From Dichotomicrobium sp964466965 (lineage in GTDB: Bacteria > Pseudomonadota > Alphaproteobacteria > Rhizobiales > Rhodomicrobiaceae): a stretch of DNA of 48,663 nucleotides. Below, piece by piece: positions 35,825 through 48,588 of this stretch. Position 1 is the first letter of the stretch. Each line of letters begins with the position of its first letter. Below the pieces are notes generated by a model that ran no database searches, was not told the DNA's origin, and saw nothing but the letters and a program-made list of their open reading frames with translations. Position numbers and translations under genes: made by a program. The stretch covers positions 1-48,663 of the forward strand of contig CAYXPZ010000005.1 of the NCBI GenBank assembly GCA_964466965.1, written 5' to 3'.

Positions 35825-35931
35825 CTAGAGCGCGTTCAAACAAATCCGGGTCAGCGAACACGCTATAAGTTCTTGTTTTGTCGCATTTTCGGCCGCAAAA
35901 CCGGTTCCCACTTTTGCTGAAAATGCTTTAG
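35825..35931. repeat. Dispersed intergenic repeat, copy between accD and folC
   Basis: This 107-bp element begins CTAGAGCGCGTTC and ends AAAATGCTTTAG. A 30-bp block at 35894-35923 is the exact reverse complement of 48282-48311, and the outer block matches the other copy with substitutions. The ends carry related inverted AGCGCGTTC/GAACGCGCT sequences. Similar elements are common between genes of rhizobial relatives. No reading frame is present. Confidence 0.85.
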
Positions 35932-35988
35932 CTGTCCGGCCAAGTAGCGCGAAACTTGGCAGATCGCCTCTAAGGCGTAAAGCCCCGA

Positions 35989-37080
35989 TCACGACAAATG
36001 CGTGTCGCCGCGCGTCGGGCTGGCAGGGCCGTGCGTATCGCCGCTGCCGTTGGCGCGCGTCGTAGCCGTCTCGTCGGCCGCTTGCTCTTTCTCGTCGTCC
36101 GCCCGCGCGGTCTCGGCGTGGCCATTCGGCTTGGCGTACTGGTCGGGCGCATCCTCAGACGCTGCCGCGCCATTGACCGGCGGGCCGATACGCGGCGCGT
36201 CGACTGGTTCGACGTGCTGGTGTTTGTGCCCATGCCCCGCCATCAGCAGCGAGCACAATTTGCTCAGCGTCGCGCGCAGCTGGTGTCGATGGACCACCTT
36301 GTCGATCATGCCATGTTCCAACAGGTATTCCGCCCTCTGGAAGCCCTCGGGCAGCTTTTCGCGGATGGTCTGCTCGATCACGCGCGGCCCAGCAAAGCCG
36401 ATTAACGCGCCGGGCTCGGCAAGATGCACGTCCCCGAGCATGGCGTAAGAGGCCGTCACGCCGCCGGTGGTGGGATGGGTCAACACGACGATATACGGCA
36501 GCCGCGCTTCGGACAGGCGCTGAACGCCTACGGTTGTGCGCGGCATCTGCATTAGCGACAGCACGCCTTCTTGCATGCGCGCGCCGCCCGAGGCCGCGAA
36601 CAGGATAAATGGGGTGCCGCGCTCGACCGCCGTGAACATGCCCTTCAGCACCGCCTCACCCGCGGCCATGCCGAGCGAACCGCCCATGAAGTTGAAATCC
36701 TGAACCGCTGCTGTGACCGGGCGGCCATCCAGCGTACCGGAGCCAACGATCACCGCGTCTTGCAGCCCGGTTTTCGTCCTGGCGTCCTTAAGCCGCTCAG
36801 TGTAGCGGCGTTCGTCGCGGAATTTGAGTGGATCGAGAGGGACGTCCGGGATTTCCACGGTTTCGTAATCGCCATCATCGAACAGCGAGGCCAAACGGGC
36901 TGGCGCCGCCATACGCATGTGATAGCCGGAACCAGGCACCACGAACTGGTTGGCTTCCAGATCGCGATAGAAGATCATTTGCCCGCTGTCGGGACATTTC
37001 ACCCAGAGATTGTCCGGCATCTCGCGCTTACGCCAGAAGCCCCGGATCTTTGGCCGGACAACGTTATTGATCCAGTTCAC
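35989..37080 (-). CDS. accD: Acetyl-CoA carboxylase carboxyltransferase subunit beta
   Basis: AccD with AccA transfers CO2 from carboxybiotin to acetyl-CoA, the committed step of fatty-acid synthesis. The 363-residue product has the crotonase-like core (DFNFMGGSLGMAAGEA, FAASGGARMQEG, LTHPTTGGVTASYAMLGD, GFAGPRVIEQT). The N-terminal region that forms a four-Cys zinc ribbon in E. coli reads WVKCPDSGQM and VVPGSGYHMRM, keeping one Cys only. Related rhizobial AccD proteins also lack it. A charged low-complexity C-terminal tail of about 75 residues (HGHKHQHVEPVDAP onward) is longer than usual. The 203-bp upstream region holds no recognised gene. Confidence 0.96.
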   Translation of the reverse strand: MNWINNVVRPKIRGFWRKREMPDNLWVKCPDSGQMIFYRDLEANQFVVPGSGYHMRMAAPARLASLFDDGDYETVEIPDVPLDPLKFRDERRYTERLKDARTKTGLQDAVIVGSGTLDGRPVTAAVQDFNFMGGSLGMAAGEAVLKGMFTAVERGTPFILFAASGGARMQEGVLSLMQMPRTTVGVQRLSEARLPYIVVLTHPTTGGVTASYAMLGDVHLAEPGALIGFAGPRVIEQTIREKLPEGFQRAEYLLEHGMIDKVVHRHQLRATLSKLCSLLMAGHGHKHQHVEPVDAPRIGPPVNGAAASEDAPDQYAKPNGHAETARADDEKEQAADETATTRANGSGDTHGPASPTRGDTHLS

Positions 37081-37283
37081 AACACTTGCGCCTTTCGTCG
37101 CACACCCCGTTATTTAACACTTAAGCGAACCGCGCCCCGCAATCCAGACGGGCCGGGCGCGAAATGTGATGTCGCCGCGACAGGCTGCTTCCGGGTCGAT
37201 GTGCCAGATAGGCGCCGGTCTGTCCACACGGATTCCCGGCAACACGTCGATCAACCGTGGAGAGTTCGCGGACGCCGGCCGGC

Positions 37284-38372
37284 CTAAGCCGCCGCCGGTC
37301 CAGCCCAGTCATCGGCGCGCCGGCCGCGCAGATCCGATAGCCCGGATACGCCCGCACGATCTAACCCGGTCGAGAGGCCGCTCAGCATGTCGGCGACGAG
37401 CCCGACGCCCTCATAGATCAGACCGGTGTAAAGCTGCACCAGCGAAGCGCCCGCCTCGATTTTGGCCAGCGCGCTCTGTGCGGAGTCGACGCCGCCCACG
37501 CCGATCAGCGGCAGCCGGCCCTCGCTGAGTACGTAGACCTGCGCCAGCACGCGTGTCGCCAACGCGAACAGCGGACGCCCTGACAGGCCGCCGGCCTCGT
37601 CCGCATACGGCGCGGTTTCAAGACCAGGGCGCGAGAGCGTCGTATTGGTCAGGATCAGGCCCGCGACGTCATGCGCCATGACCGCCTGCACAACCGCCGG
37701 CAGCTCGTCCTCGGCGATATCGGGCGAGAGCTTGATCAACAGCGGCGGCGCGGGGCTCGTGCCGGCGAGATCGCGGCGGACCGATCCAAGACGATCTAGC
37801 AGCGCGTTCAGCCGGTCGGGGGTTTGAAGCGCGCGCAACCCCGGCGTGTTCGGCGAAGACACATTTACGGTGAAGTAATCAGCGCAGTCGACGAAGGCGC
37901 GTATCCCGTCTTCGTAATCGGCAATAAAGTCTTCCGAATCTTTGTTGGCGCCAATATTTACGCCAACCACGCCCTGAAACCGCTGGCGCGCAAGCCGCGC
38001 ACGAACCGCATCATGTCCCTGGCTGTTGAAGCCAAGCCGGTTGATTGCGCCGCGCTGGCGGATTAGGCGAAACACCCGCGGGCGGGGATTACCGGCTTGC
38101 GGCTGCGGGGTGACCGTGCCGACCTCGACAAAGCCGAAACCGAGCTCGAACAGCGGGCGCAGCACGCGCGCGTCCTTGTCGAAGCCCGCCGCCATGCCGA
38201 GCGGATTGGCGAAATGGCAGCCGAACAGGTCCTGCGCCAGGCGCGGATCGCGCGGCAGAACCGGCCTCGGATACAGCCCTCGCTCCAGCGCGCGCAAGCT
38301 CAAGTCGTGCGCGCGTTCCGGGTTGAGCGTGAGCAGGCCGGCCTGACCCAGTCGGAGAATGCTGGATTTCAC
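37284..38372 (-). CDS. pyrD: Dihydroorotate dehydrogenase (quinone), class 2
   Basis: PyrD oxidises dihydroorotate to orotate in pyrimidine synthesis and passes electrons to quinone at the membrane. The 362-residue product has the N-terminal amphipathic extension of class 2 enzymes (ILRLGQAGLLTLNPERAHDL). It also has FANPLGMAAGFDKDA, the catalytic-Ser loop VNVSSPNTPGLRALQ, LIKLSPDIAEDEL, LILTNTTLSRPG and LIGVGGVDSAQSAL. Its start overlaps the stop of the DUF952 gene as ATGA, so the two are coupled. Confidence 0.97.
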   Translation of the reverse strand: MKSSILRLGQAGLLTLNPERAHDLSLRALERGLYPRPVLPRDPRLAQDLFGCHFANPLGMAAGFDKDARVLRPLFELGFGFVEVGTVTPQPQAGNPRPRVFRLIRQRGAINRLGFNSQGHDAVRARLARQRFQGVVGVNIGANKDSEDFIADYEDGIRAFVDCADYFTVNVSSPNTPGLRALQTPDRLNALLDRLGSVRRDLAGTSPAPPLLIKLSPDIAEDELPAVVQAVMAHDVAGLILTNTTLSRPGLETAPYADEAGGLSGRPLFALATRVLAQVYVLSEGRLPLIGVGGVDSAQSALAKIEAGASLVQLYTGLIYEGVGLVADMLSGLSTGLDRAGVSGLSDLRGRRADDWAGPAAA

Positions 38373-38740
38373 GATGCGGCTCCATCAGCAGAGCCCGGAA
38401 GGTCGGCGGGCAGTTGGTGCGCACCGTCAGGTCCAAGCGCGAGCGGCGCGGTCCACAAAGCTGCAGCCGCCGGCAGCGGCGCATATAGGTGAGGAAACAA
38501 TTCGCCGCCGCGCGATGGCTCCCAGATCAGCTTCTCGCCAAGCGCCGCCGCATCCACAGCGACCAACACGAGGCCGTCCCGCCCGGCGAAATGCTTTGCG
38601 AGCGTGCCGGGGAGCTGTGCGGCTGTCGAGAGATGGATGTAGCCGTCGCGCGCGTCATCGGCTGACCCGTGATAAGCGCCGCAGCGCCCCGCTTCACGCC
38701 AGGCGTGGTCTTCGACCACTTTGTAGATGACCTCGCTCAT
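38369..38740 (-). CDS. DUF952-family protein
   Basis: The ATG at 38740 (GGAAG upstream) gives 123 residues; the longer open frame runs into alaS and is not used. Sequence landmarks are MSEVIYKVVEDHAWREAG, the DGYIHLSTAAQLPGTLAKHF block and LIWEPSRGGELFPHLYAPL, the typical DUF952 order. These proteins resemble ADP-ribosyltransferase-like or glutathione-transferase-neighbour small enzymes, but no activity is established to my knowledge. The gene is often found just before pyrD in rhizobial relatives, as here, with a 4-bp overlap. Confidence 0.88.
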   Translation of the reverse strand: MSEVIYKVVEDHAWREAGRCGAYHGSADDARDGYIHLSTAAQLPGTLAKHFAGRDGLVLVAVDAAALGEKLIWEPSRGGELFPHLYAPLPAAAALWTAPLALGPDGAHQLPADLPGSADGAAS

Positions 38741-38762
38741 CCTGCTTCCGTGCGCGGGCATG

Positions 38763-41444
<2,682 letters not shown>

Positions 41445-41659
41445 GACGTCCATCTGTATGGTTGAAGCTGCGCCGCGCCGAGCGAAACACGATTGAACCC
41501 TGGGTGCCACGCGGAACAGCAGCGCTCTGTGCTGCGAAGTCAGCGCCTTGTCTCTGCGGAGATTTAAAGCGTATGGCCGACCGCGACAAGCGGCATGGGC
41601 TGCCGCGCGAAGCTTTTCACCGCTGTTCGCGACTGTCCCGCCTCTAACGGCTAAGAATT

Positions 41660-42802
<1,143 letters not shown>

Positions 42803-42920
42803 TTTATCGGCTCTCCCAATAGCCCAATCGCGCGCGGCGACGACATTACCGGCTTCTTCTGCCTATCGTCTCACCGATTTATTCCACATCACACTGGGCG
42901 TGGCAAGATTAGCGCAAATA

Positions 42921-44474
42921 TCACGAAATGCGTAACTTATCCTGGCCCAGCAGCGCTTCGGCCCTTTGACGCACCTCGTCTGGCGTGCCCGAAGCGTCAA
43001 TCAGCGCCCAAGCGATTTCTCCAGTGTCGAAGCCTAGCTGCTTGCGCACCACTGCCGTGCCCGCATCTGAGGCGTCAGCCTCGCGCGATTCGACCCGCGC
43101 AACCAATGTCTCTTCCGGAGCGATCAGCCATATGCCCACAAATTCCGCGCCCGCCTCTGCGGCGATTGCGCTTGCGGCGGCGCGTTCAGATGGTTGACCA
43201 TGCACCGCATCGAGAATCACGCTGTGCCCGGCGCGCAGCGCGGCGCGCGCCTTCTTCACAAGGGTCCGATAAACCGTCTGCGTCACCTGCGCGCTATAGG
43301 CACTCTCCGGCAGCCGTTGCGTCGGCGCAATGGCAAACAAGCGCTTGCGTTCGACATCGCTGCGCAGGATCACCGCGCCCGGCGCGCGCCCGATACCCGG
43401 CGCCAGGCCGTGCGCCAGTGTCGATTTTCCGGTCCCGGACAACCCGCCAACGGCGATCAATGCTGGTTTAGCCGGTTCCATGAAGCCCTGCGCTAACGCG
43501 AAATACTGAAGCGCCTCGTTGCTCTGCGCCTGATAAGCCGCGGCCTTGGCCCGGATGCCCGCGCGCGTCGACAAGTATATCGGCAGCGCGGCCAGCCCCT
43601 CAAGGTTGCGCATGTCCGTGTCAGCGCCGAGATATGTGTTCAGCACGACGTTCGCGCCCTGCCGGGCCCCGCGCGCAATTAGATCCATGATGAGAAATGC
43701 GAGATCATCCAGCACATCCACCGTGGCGATCGCATCGTCGAATTCGACTGCATCGAACAGCACCGGGGCACCGTCAATGCGCACCACGTTGCGCAGATGT
43801 AAATCACCATGGCAATGCCGCACGAAGCCCTCGCGGGCGCGGCGATCGATCAGCGGCATCAGTTCGCTCAGCCACGCCTCCAACGCCAGGCGCAAACCGC
43901 GCACCTCTTCAGGCGGGAAAACCTCTGGATGGCCGGCAAACGCCTCGTTATTCTGCGCGATCAACTCGGACAGCGCCATAGACTCCGCACCTGGCTCGAT
44001 GCGCCGCGCCGCATCGTCGTGAAATCGGTGGACCGCGCGCGCCAGCGCGCCGTAATCGTCACGCCCCAACTCGCCGGCAGCCGCCAATTCGGAATAAAGG
44101 CTCTGCTGCGAAAAGCGGCGCATCTTCACCGCCCACTCCAGCACTTCGCCACTGCCGCCGATCTCAAGCCCGCGCGCCCTGTCGTACGTGATCGGAATTA
44201 CGCCGAGATACAGCTCAGGCGCCGTTCGCCTGTTGATCTGGACCTCGTTAATGCAGGCGCGCCTGCGCGCTTCGGGTGTGGAATAATCCAGAAAAGGAAA
44301 GACGACCGGCTTTTTGATCTTGTAAGCCACGTCGCCGGCCAGAAAAATCAGCGAGATGTGGGTTTCAATCTGTTCTACCATCTCAGGCTTCGCGGCGTGG
44401 CTCTCGGGCTGGCCCATGAACGCGGCTATATCGCTCCAGGACGGATGGTCGTGTTCAGTGCCATGCAAATTCAT
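42921..44474 (-). CDS. Fused phosphotransferase / P-loop kinase protein
   Basis: The ATG at 44474 gives 517 residues; a TTG two codons upstream is possible. The N-terminal part (about 1-330) is aminoglycoside phosphotransferase-like. It has CHGDLHLRNVV (Brenner-type catalytic Asp and Asn, about residue 220) and FDAVEFDD for metal binding. The C-terminal part (about 340-517) is a small P-loop kinase with GGLSGTGKSTLA and LRSDVERKRLFA. This fusion is widespread and uncharacterised; its name does not imply antibiotic resistance. Substrates are unknown. It lies upstream of recA and is divergent from the dehydrogenase gene. Confidence 0.88.
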   Translation of the reverse strand: MNLHGTEHDHPSWSDIAAFMGQPESHAAKPEMVEQIETHISLIFLAGDVAYKIKKPVVFPFLDYSTPEARRRACINEVQINRRTAPELYLGVIPITYDRARGLEIGGSGEVLEWAVKMRRFSQQSLYSELAAAGELGRDDYGALARAVHRFHDDAARRIEPGAESMALSELIAQNNEAFAGHPEVFPPEEVRGLRLALEAWLSELMPLIDRRAREGFVRHCHGDLHLRNVVRIDGAPVLFDAVEFDDAIATVDVLDDLAFLIMDLIARGARQGANVVLNTYLGADTDMRNLEGLAALPIYLSTRAGIRAKAAAYQAQSNEALQYFALAQGFMEPAKPALIAVGGLSGTGKSTLAHGLAPGIGRAPGAVILRSDVERKRLFAIAPTQRLPESAYSAQVTQTVYRTLVKKARAALRAGHSVILDAVHGQPSERAAASAIAAEAGAEFVGIWLIAPEETLVARVESREADASDAGTAVVRKQLGFDTGEIAWALIDASGTPDEVRQRAEALLGQDKLRIS

Positions 44475-44615
44475 CGGCAACAGGGCCTTTCGCGTTTTTC
44501 ACGATCGCACGGGTTCCGGCGCCCGTGATATTGCCGGTCAGGCCGGGAAGCGCGCGCCTGCCTATCCCACAACATCAAGCCGCCGCATGCTTGCGCAGGA
44601 CGGACCCTAACGCAG

Positions 44616-47600
44616 ATGCCGCCATTATTGAATGATGCCGCGCGCGCGCGCCTTGCAGACCGCCTGCGTGGCGAGATCACCGGGGACTTCCTGTTTGAGC
44701 CGTTCGATCGCGGGCGATATGCAACCGACGCCTCGATCTACCAGGTGTTCCCGCTCGGCGTCGTGGTGCCGCGCACTGAAACGGAACTGCTGGCGAGCGT
44801 TGCGATCGCGGCGGAAGAAGGCGTGGCAATCACCGTGCGCGGCGGCGGCACGGCCACAGCCGGGCAGACGGTCGGCGAAGGGCTGGTCATCGACTGCTCC
44901 AAATACCTCAATAAGCTGCTGTTTCATGACCTTGGCGCGATGACCTGCGCGGTGCAGCCGGGCATTACGCTTGAGGCGCTCAATCGCCAGCTCGCATCCG
45001 AAGGCGTCTGGTTCCCCGTCGACATCGCCAGCGGCAGCCGGGCTACCATTGGCGGTATGGCGGCCACCGGCGCCAGCGGCCCGCGCGCGCTCGCATGGGG
45101 AGGGATGCGCGAGAACGTGTCGGCCATCGACGCGATCCTGGCGGACGGCTCTGAGGCGGTGTTCGGCGCGTTGCCGGAGAATTTCCCCGACCCGGAAGCG
45201 CCCGGCGCCTTCGATGGCGGCCTGCTCACGCTTCTGGAGATGGGTGAGCAGAACGAAGAGATGATCCGGCGCGTTTTCCCCCGCGTGCCTTCGCGCGTGG
45301 CCGGCTACAATCTCGACGCGCTGCTGCCCGACCGCCAGCCGCACAACATGGCGGAACTGCTGGTAGGGTCGGAGGGAACGTTGGCGCTATCGAAGCGGAT
45401 CGAGCTGAAGCTGGCGCCGCTGCCGAAAAACCGGGTGCTCGGTGTGTGTCACTTCCCCGACACGCGCGCGGCCTTGGATGCAGCGCCCTTTCTCGTCAAG
45501 CTGTCGCCGACGGCCGTCGAGTTTATGGACCAGCCGCTTTTAGAGCTGGCGGCCAGCAACGACCAACTCGCCCACATCCTGACGCGCGTCATCCGCGGCG
45601 CGCCGGGCGCGATCCTGCTGGTCGAGTTCGCCGGCGATGTGCGCATCGACAATATTCGCAAGCTCAAGGAGCTGGACGAATTGATGGCCGAACTCGGTCA
45701 CCGCCATGCGGTTGTCGAGGCTGTGGGCGCGGAGGTGCAAAGCGCAATCTGGCATGTTCGCGATCAGGCGATAAGCCGGTTGATGACGCGCGCTGGCGTA
45801 GACCAGACGGTGCATTTAATCGATGACTGCGCTGTTCCGCTCGATACCTTGGCGGATTATGCCGAAGACCTGACGTCGCTGCTGAAGCGCCACAGCGTGG
45901 AGACCTGCCTTTATGGGCATGCCGGCGTCGGCTGCCTGCATCTGCGCCCTGCGCTCAACCTGAAGCGCGCCAGCGACGTGAAGACCATGCGCCGCTTGGC
46001 CGAGGAAACGTTCGCGCTGGTGCGCAAGTATAAAGGAACGCATTCGGCGGCTTATGGCGATGGGCTGGCCCGTTCGGAATTCCACACGGCCATGTTCGGG
46101 CGGCGGGCCACCCGCGTGTTCCGCGAGGTCAAGGCGCTGTTCGACCCGGACGACCGGCTTAACCCGGGCAAGATCACCGGCGCGCCGCGCATGGATGACC
46201 GCGAATTGTTGCGCTTTCGACCGGGCTATGGGGTGCCGCAAATGAATACTGCGCTCAACTGGTCTGACGGTTTTCAGACGGCAGTTGAAGCCTGCGACGG
46301 CAATAGCGCGTGCCGCACTCTCGATGGCGGCGCGATGTGCCCGTCCTACCGCGTCACGCGCAACGAACGTGACAGCCCGCGCGGGCGCGCCAATACGCTG
46401 CGTTTGGCGATCTCTGGTCAGCTTGGCCCGGACGCGCTGACGGCACCGGAGATGATGGAGACGATGAAGCTCTGTGTCTCCTGCAAGGCGTGCAAGAGCG
46501 GATGCCCGAACAGTGTGGACATCGCCAAAATGAAGACCGAAGTGCTGAATGCCGCGCAGAAGCGCCACGGCCTGCTGTTGCGCGATCGCCTGACGGCCTA
46601 TCTGCCGCGCTACGCGCCCCATGCCCGCCGGTTCTGGTGGGCGCTCAATACACGCGATGTGGTCCCCTCGCTCGCCACGCTGACCGACATGGCGCTCGGC
46701 CTTTCCGCCCATCGCCGCCTGCCGCAGTGGAGCGCGCGCCCCTTCTTGATGCATGAGCCGGCAGGACCTCAGGACGGGCCTGAGGTCGCGCTGTTCGCCG
46801 ATACCTTCAACACTTGGTTCGAGCCAGGCAACCTGCGCGCGGCGGTCGAGGTGCTGACGGCGGCGGGTCGACGCGTGCATATCCTGCGCGCCACCGATGA
46901 GCGGCCGCTATGCTGCGGACGTACCTTCCTTGCCGCCGGTTTGGTGGACGAGGCGCGGGACGAGGCCCGCCGTGTGGCACAGACGGCGGCGCGGTTGGTC
47001 GAGCGCGGGGTGCCCGTGATCGGGCTGGAGCCTGCCTGCCTGCTGACATTCCGCGATGAATATCGGGACATGGGCCTCGGCGATCCGGGCAAGCGGCTCA
47101 GCGATCACGCCTGGCTGCTGGAAGAATACATCGCCTGCGAGGTCGACGCCGGGCGCTGGGCGCTGCCCGCCAGCCCGATCGAGGCGAAAGCGCTCGTTCA
47201 CGGCCACTGCCATCAGAAAGCGCTCGCCGGGATGGACGCTATGCATACAGCGCTCTCACAGGTGCCGGGGCTGGAGCCGCAGCCGATCGAGTCGGGCTGC
47301 TGCGGCATGGCGGGCGCCTTCGGCTACGCCTCCGAGAACCTCGATGCGTCGATTGACATGGCAGAACTCGCGCTGTTCCCAGCGATCCGCCAAAGCGGAC
47401 GCGATGCGCTCGTGATCGCCAACGGCTTTTCCTGCCGGCACCAGATTGCCGACGGGCTGGGCAGAGGCGTGCATCATCTGGCGATCATCCTCAATCTGGC
47501 ACGGAGTGCGGGAGGACCGGACGCCACGCCGCAAACGCCAGCCCGCCGCGGGCCGCTACGCCGGAACCGCATGCTTGACTATTTCCGTGCGGGCAGCCCC

Positions 47601-47660
47601 AATACGCAAGCGCTAGCCGCGCACACCGACAAACGGGACACGGGGGAATCACAACAATGA
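44616..47660 (+). CDS. FAD-linked dehydrogenase fused to Fe-S and CCG domains (YdiJ-like)
   Basis: The 1014-residue product combines three modules. The FAD-binding PCMH-type domain lies at about 40-240 and contains VRGGGTATAGQTVG, SGSRATIGGMAATGASG and ELLVGSEGTLAL. The FAD-linked oxidase C-terminal domain has LYGHAGVGCLHLRP, YKGTHSAAYGDGLARSEF and FDPDDRLNPGKI. An Fe-S part follows, with a partial cluster motif near 558 and a clear C-x2-C-x2-C-x3-CP (CVSCKACKSGCP, about 620). Two CCG-type domains (LCCGRTF, SGCCGMAGAFGY) end the protein. E. coli YdiJ, with this architecture, has been linked to 2-hydroxyglutarate oxidation; lactate or glycolate are alternatives. It overlaps the next gene as ATGA. 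Confidence 0.93.
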   Translation: MPPLLNDAARARLADRLRGEITGDFLFEPFDRGRYATDASIYQVFPLGVVVPRTETELLASVAIAAEEGVAITVRGGGTATAGQTVGEGLVIDCSKYLNKLLFHDLGAMTCAVQPGITLEALNRQLASEGVWFPVDIASGSRATIGGMAATGASGPRALAWGGMRENVSAIDAILADGSEAVFGALPENFPDPEAPGAFDGGLLTLLEMGEQNEEMIRRVFPRVPSRVAGYNLDALLPDRQPHNMAELLVGSEGTLALSKRIELKLAPLPKNRVLGVCHFPDTRAALDAAPFLVKLSPTAVEFMDQPLLELAASNDQLAHILTRVIRGAPGAILLVEFAGDVRIDNIRKLKELDELMAELGHRHAVVEAVGAEVQSAIWHVRDQAISRLMTRAGVDQTVHLIDDCAVPLDTLADYAEDLTSLLKRHSVETCLYGHAGVGCLHLRPALNLKRASDVKTMRRLAEETFALVRKYKGTHSAAYGDGLARSEFHTAMFGRRATRVFREVKALFDPDDRLNPGKITGAPRMDDRELLRFRPGYGVPQMNTALNWSDGFQTAVEACDGNSACRTLDGGAMCPSYRVTRNERDSPRGRANTLRLAISGQLGPDALTAPEMMETMKLCVSCKACKSGCPNSVDIAKMKTEVLNAAQKRHGLLLRDRLTAYLPRYAPHARRFWWALNTRDVVPSLATLTDMALGLSAHRRLPQWSARPFLMHEPAGPQDGPEVALFADTFNTWFEPGNLRAAVEVLTAAGRRVHILRATDERPLCCGRTFLAAGLVDEARDEARRVAQTAARLVERGVPVIGLEPACLLTFRDEYRDMGLGDPGKRLSDHAWLLEEYIACEVDAGRWALPASPIEAKALVHGHCHQKALAGMDAMHTALSQVPGLEPQPIESGCCGMAGAFGYASENLDASIDMAELALFPAIRQSGRDALVIANGFSCRHQIADGLGRGVHHLAIILNLARSAGGPDATPQTPARRGPLRRNRMLDYFRAGSPNTQALAAHTDKRDTGESQQ

Positions 47661-48271
47661 TCACGATCTACGGCCGCGCCAATTCCTCGAATGTGCGTAA
47701 GGTGCTTTGGCTGGCGGAAGAGCTGGGGCTGCAGATCGACCGACACGATTACGGACGCGGCTACGCCCCGACCGACACGCCGGAATTCAGGGCGCTCAAC
47801 CCCAACGCCAAGGTCCCCGTGATGGACGAGGACGGCTTCATTTTGTGGGACAGCCACGCCATCCTGCGCTATATGGCGGCGAAGTTCGGTGCGAATTGGT
47901 ATCCGGCCGATTTGCGAGCACGCGCGATAGTCGATCAGTGGCTCGACTGGATGATCATCGAACTGCAGGAGCCGGTGCGCAAGATCTTCTTCGCGCTGCA
48001 TGTCAAACCCGGCTCCGATCCAGACGGCATTCCCGGGCATGAAGCAGAGAGCGCGAGGGCCTGCGGCATTCTCGATGCACAGTTGGAAAAGACGGGCGCA
48101 TACGTCGCCGGCGCGACGCCGACCATTGCGGATTGCGCGATCGGCATGATGGTGCACCGCTGGTTCTACTTCGATATTCAGCGCCCGTCCTTCCCGGCGC
48201 TTGAGGCATATTACGAGCGGCTCAAGGCCCGGCCGGCGTTCCAGGGGCCGATCCTGAACGCGGGCGTGTAG
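47657..48271 (+). CDS. Glutathione S-transferase family protein
   Basis: The 204-residue product has the thioredoxin-like N-terminal domain (MITIYGRANSSNVRKVLWLA, NPNAKVPVMDEDG, WDSHAILRYMAAKF) and a helical C-terminal domain (VAGATPTIADCAIGMMVHRW). Ser10 or Ser11 in RANSSN is the probable glutathione-activating residue. Its start overlaps the dehydrogenase stop as ATGA, so the two are translationally coupled. That could mean a shared detoxification step, but the substrate is unknown. Confidence 0.92.
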   Translation: MITIYGRANSSNVRKVLWLAEELGLQIDRHDYGRGYAPTDTPEFRALNPNAKVPVMDEDGFILWDSHAILRYMAAKFGANWYPADLRARAIVDQWLDWMIIELQEPVRKIFFALHVKPGSDPDGIPGHEAESARACGILDAQLEKTGAYVAGATPTIADCAIGMMVHRWFYFDIQRPSFPALEAYYERLKARPAFQGPILNAGV

Positions 48272-48275
48272 ATCC

Positions 48276-48406
48276 AGAGCGTTTTCAGCAAAAGTGGGAA
48301 CCGGTTTTGCGTTCGAAGCCGCGGGCCGGCGCGAAGCGACGAAAACGCGACAAAACAACAACTTAGAGCGCGTTCATTGATTCCGATTCCATTGAACGCG
48401 TTCTAG
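48276..48406. repeat. Dispersed intergenic repeat, copy before tRNA-Ser
   Basis: This 131-bp element begins AGAGCGTTTTCAGCAAAAG and ends GAACGCGTTCTAG. The 30 bp at 48282-48311 are the exact reverse complement of part of the copy at 35825-35931. It differs from that copy by an extra segment of about 28 bp after the shared block. AGAGCGCGTTCA and TGAACGCGTTCT form an imperfect inverted repeat at its right end. It starts 5 bp after the glutathione transferase stop. Confidence 0.85.
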
Positions 48407-48498
48407 CAGGCTGTTGACAGCGCCTGGGCTTGGATCGAAGGTGTTGCCAGCGCGGTCGGCCGAGCCGCGCAGAGAGCGGCGCGAAGTATCGATAGGCC

Positions 48499-48588
48499 GG
48501 AGGGGTGGCCGAGTGGCTTAAGGCACCGGTCTTGAAAACCGGCAGGCGGGAGACCGTCTCGTGGGTTCGAATCCCACCCCCTCCGCCA
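48499..48588 (+). tRNA. tRNA-Ser (UGA anticodon)
   Basis: The acceptor stem GGAGGGG pairs with CCCCTCC, followed by discriminator G and encoded CCA (48586-48588). The anticodon loop CTTGAAA gives UGA. The long variable arm expected of tRNA-Ser is present, and the T-arm reads GGGTTCGAATCC. Ninety nucleotides in total. The rest of the window to 48663 holds nothing I recognise. Confidence 0.97.

Noticed and set aside
42921..44474. Antibiotic-resistance aminoglycoside phosphotransferase
   Set aside because: The similarity is only to the fold. The fused P-loop kinase domain and its place beside recA mark a common chromosomal protein of unknown substrate.
48414..48419. TTGACA upstream of tRNA-Ser as a -35 box
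   Set aside because: No matching -10 at either 17-bp or Caulobacter-type spacing, and it is about 80 bp from the tRNA.
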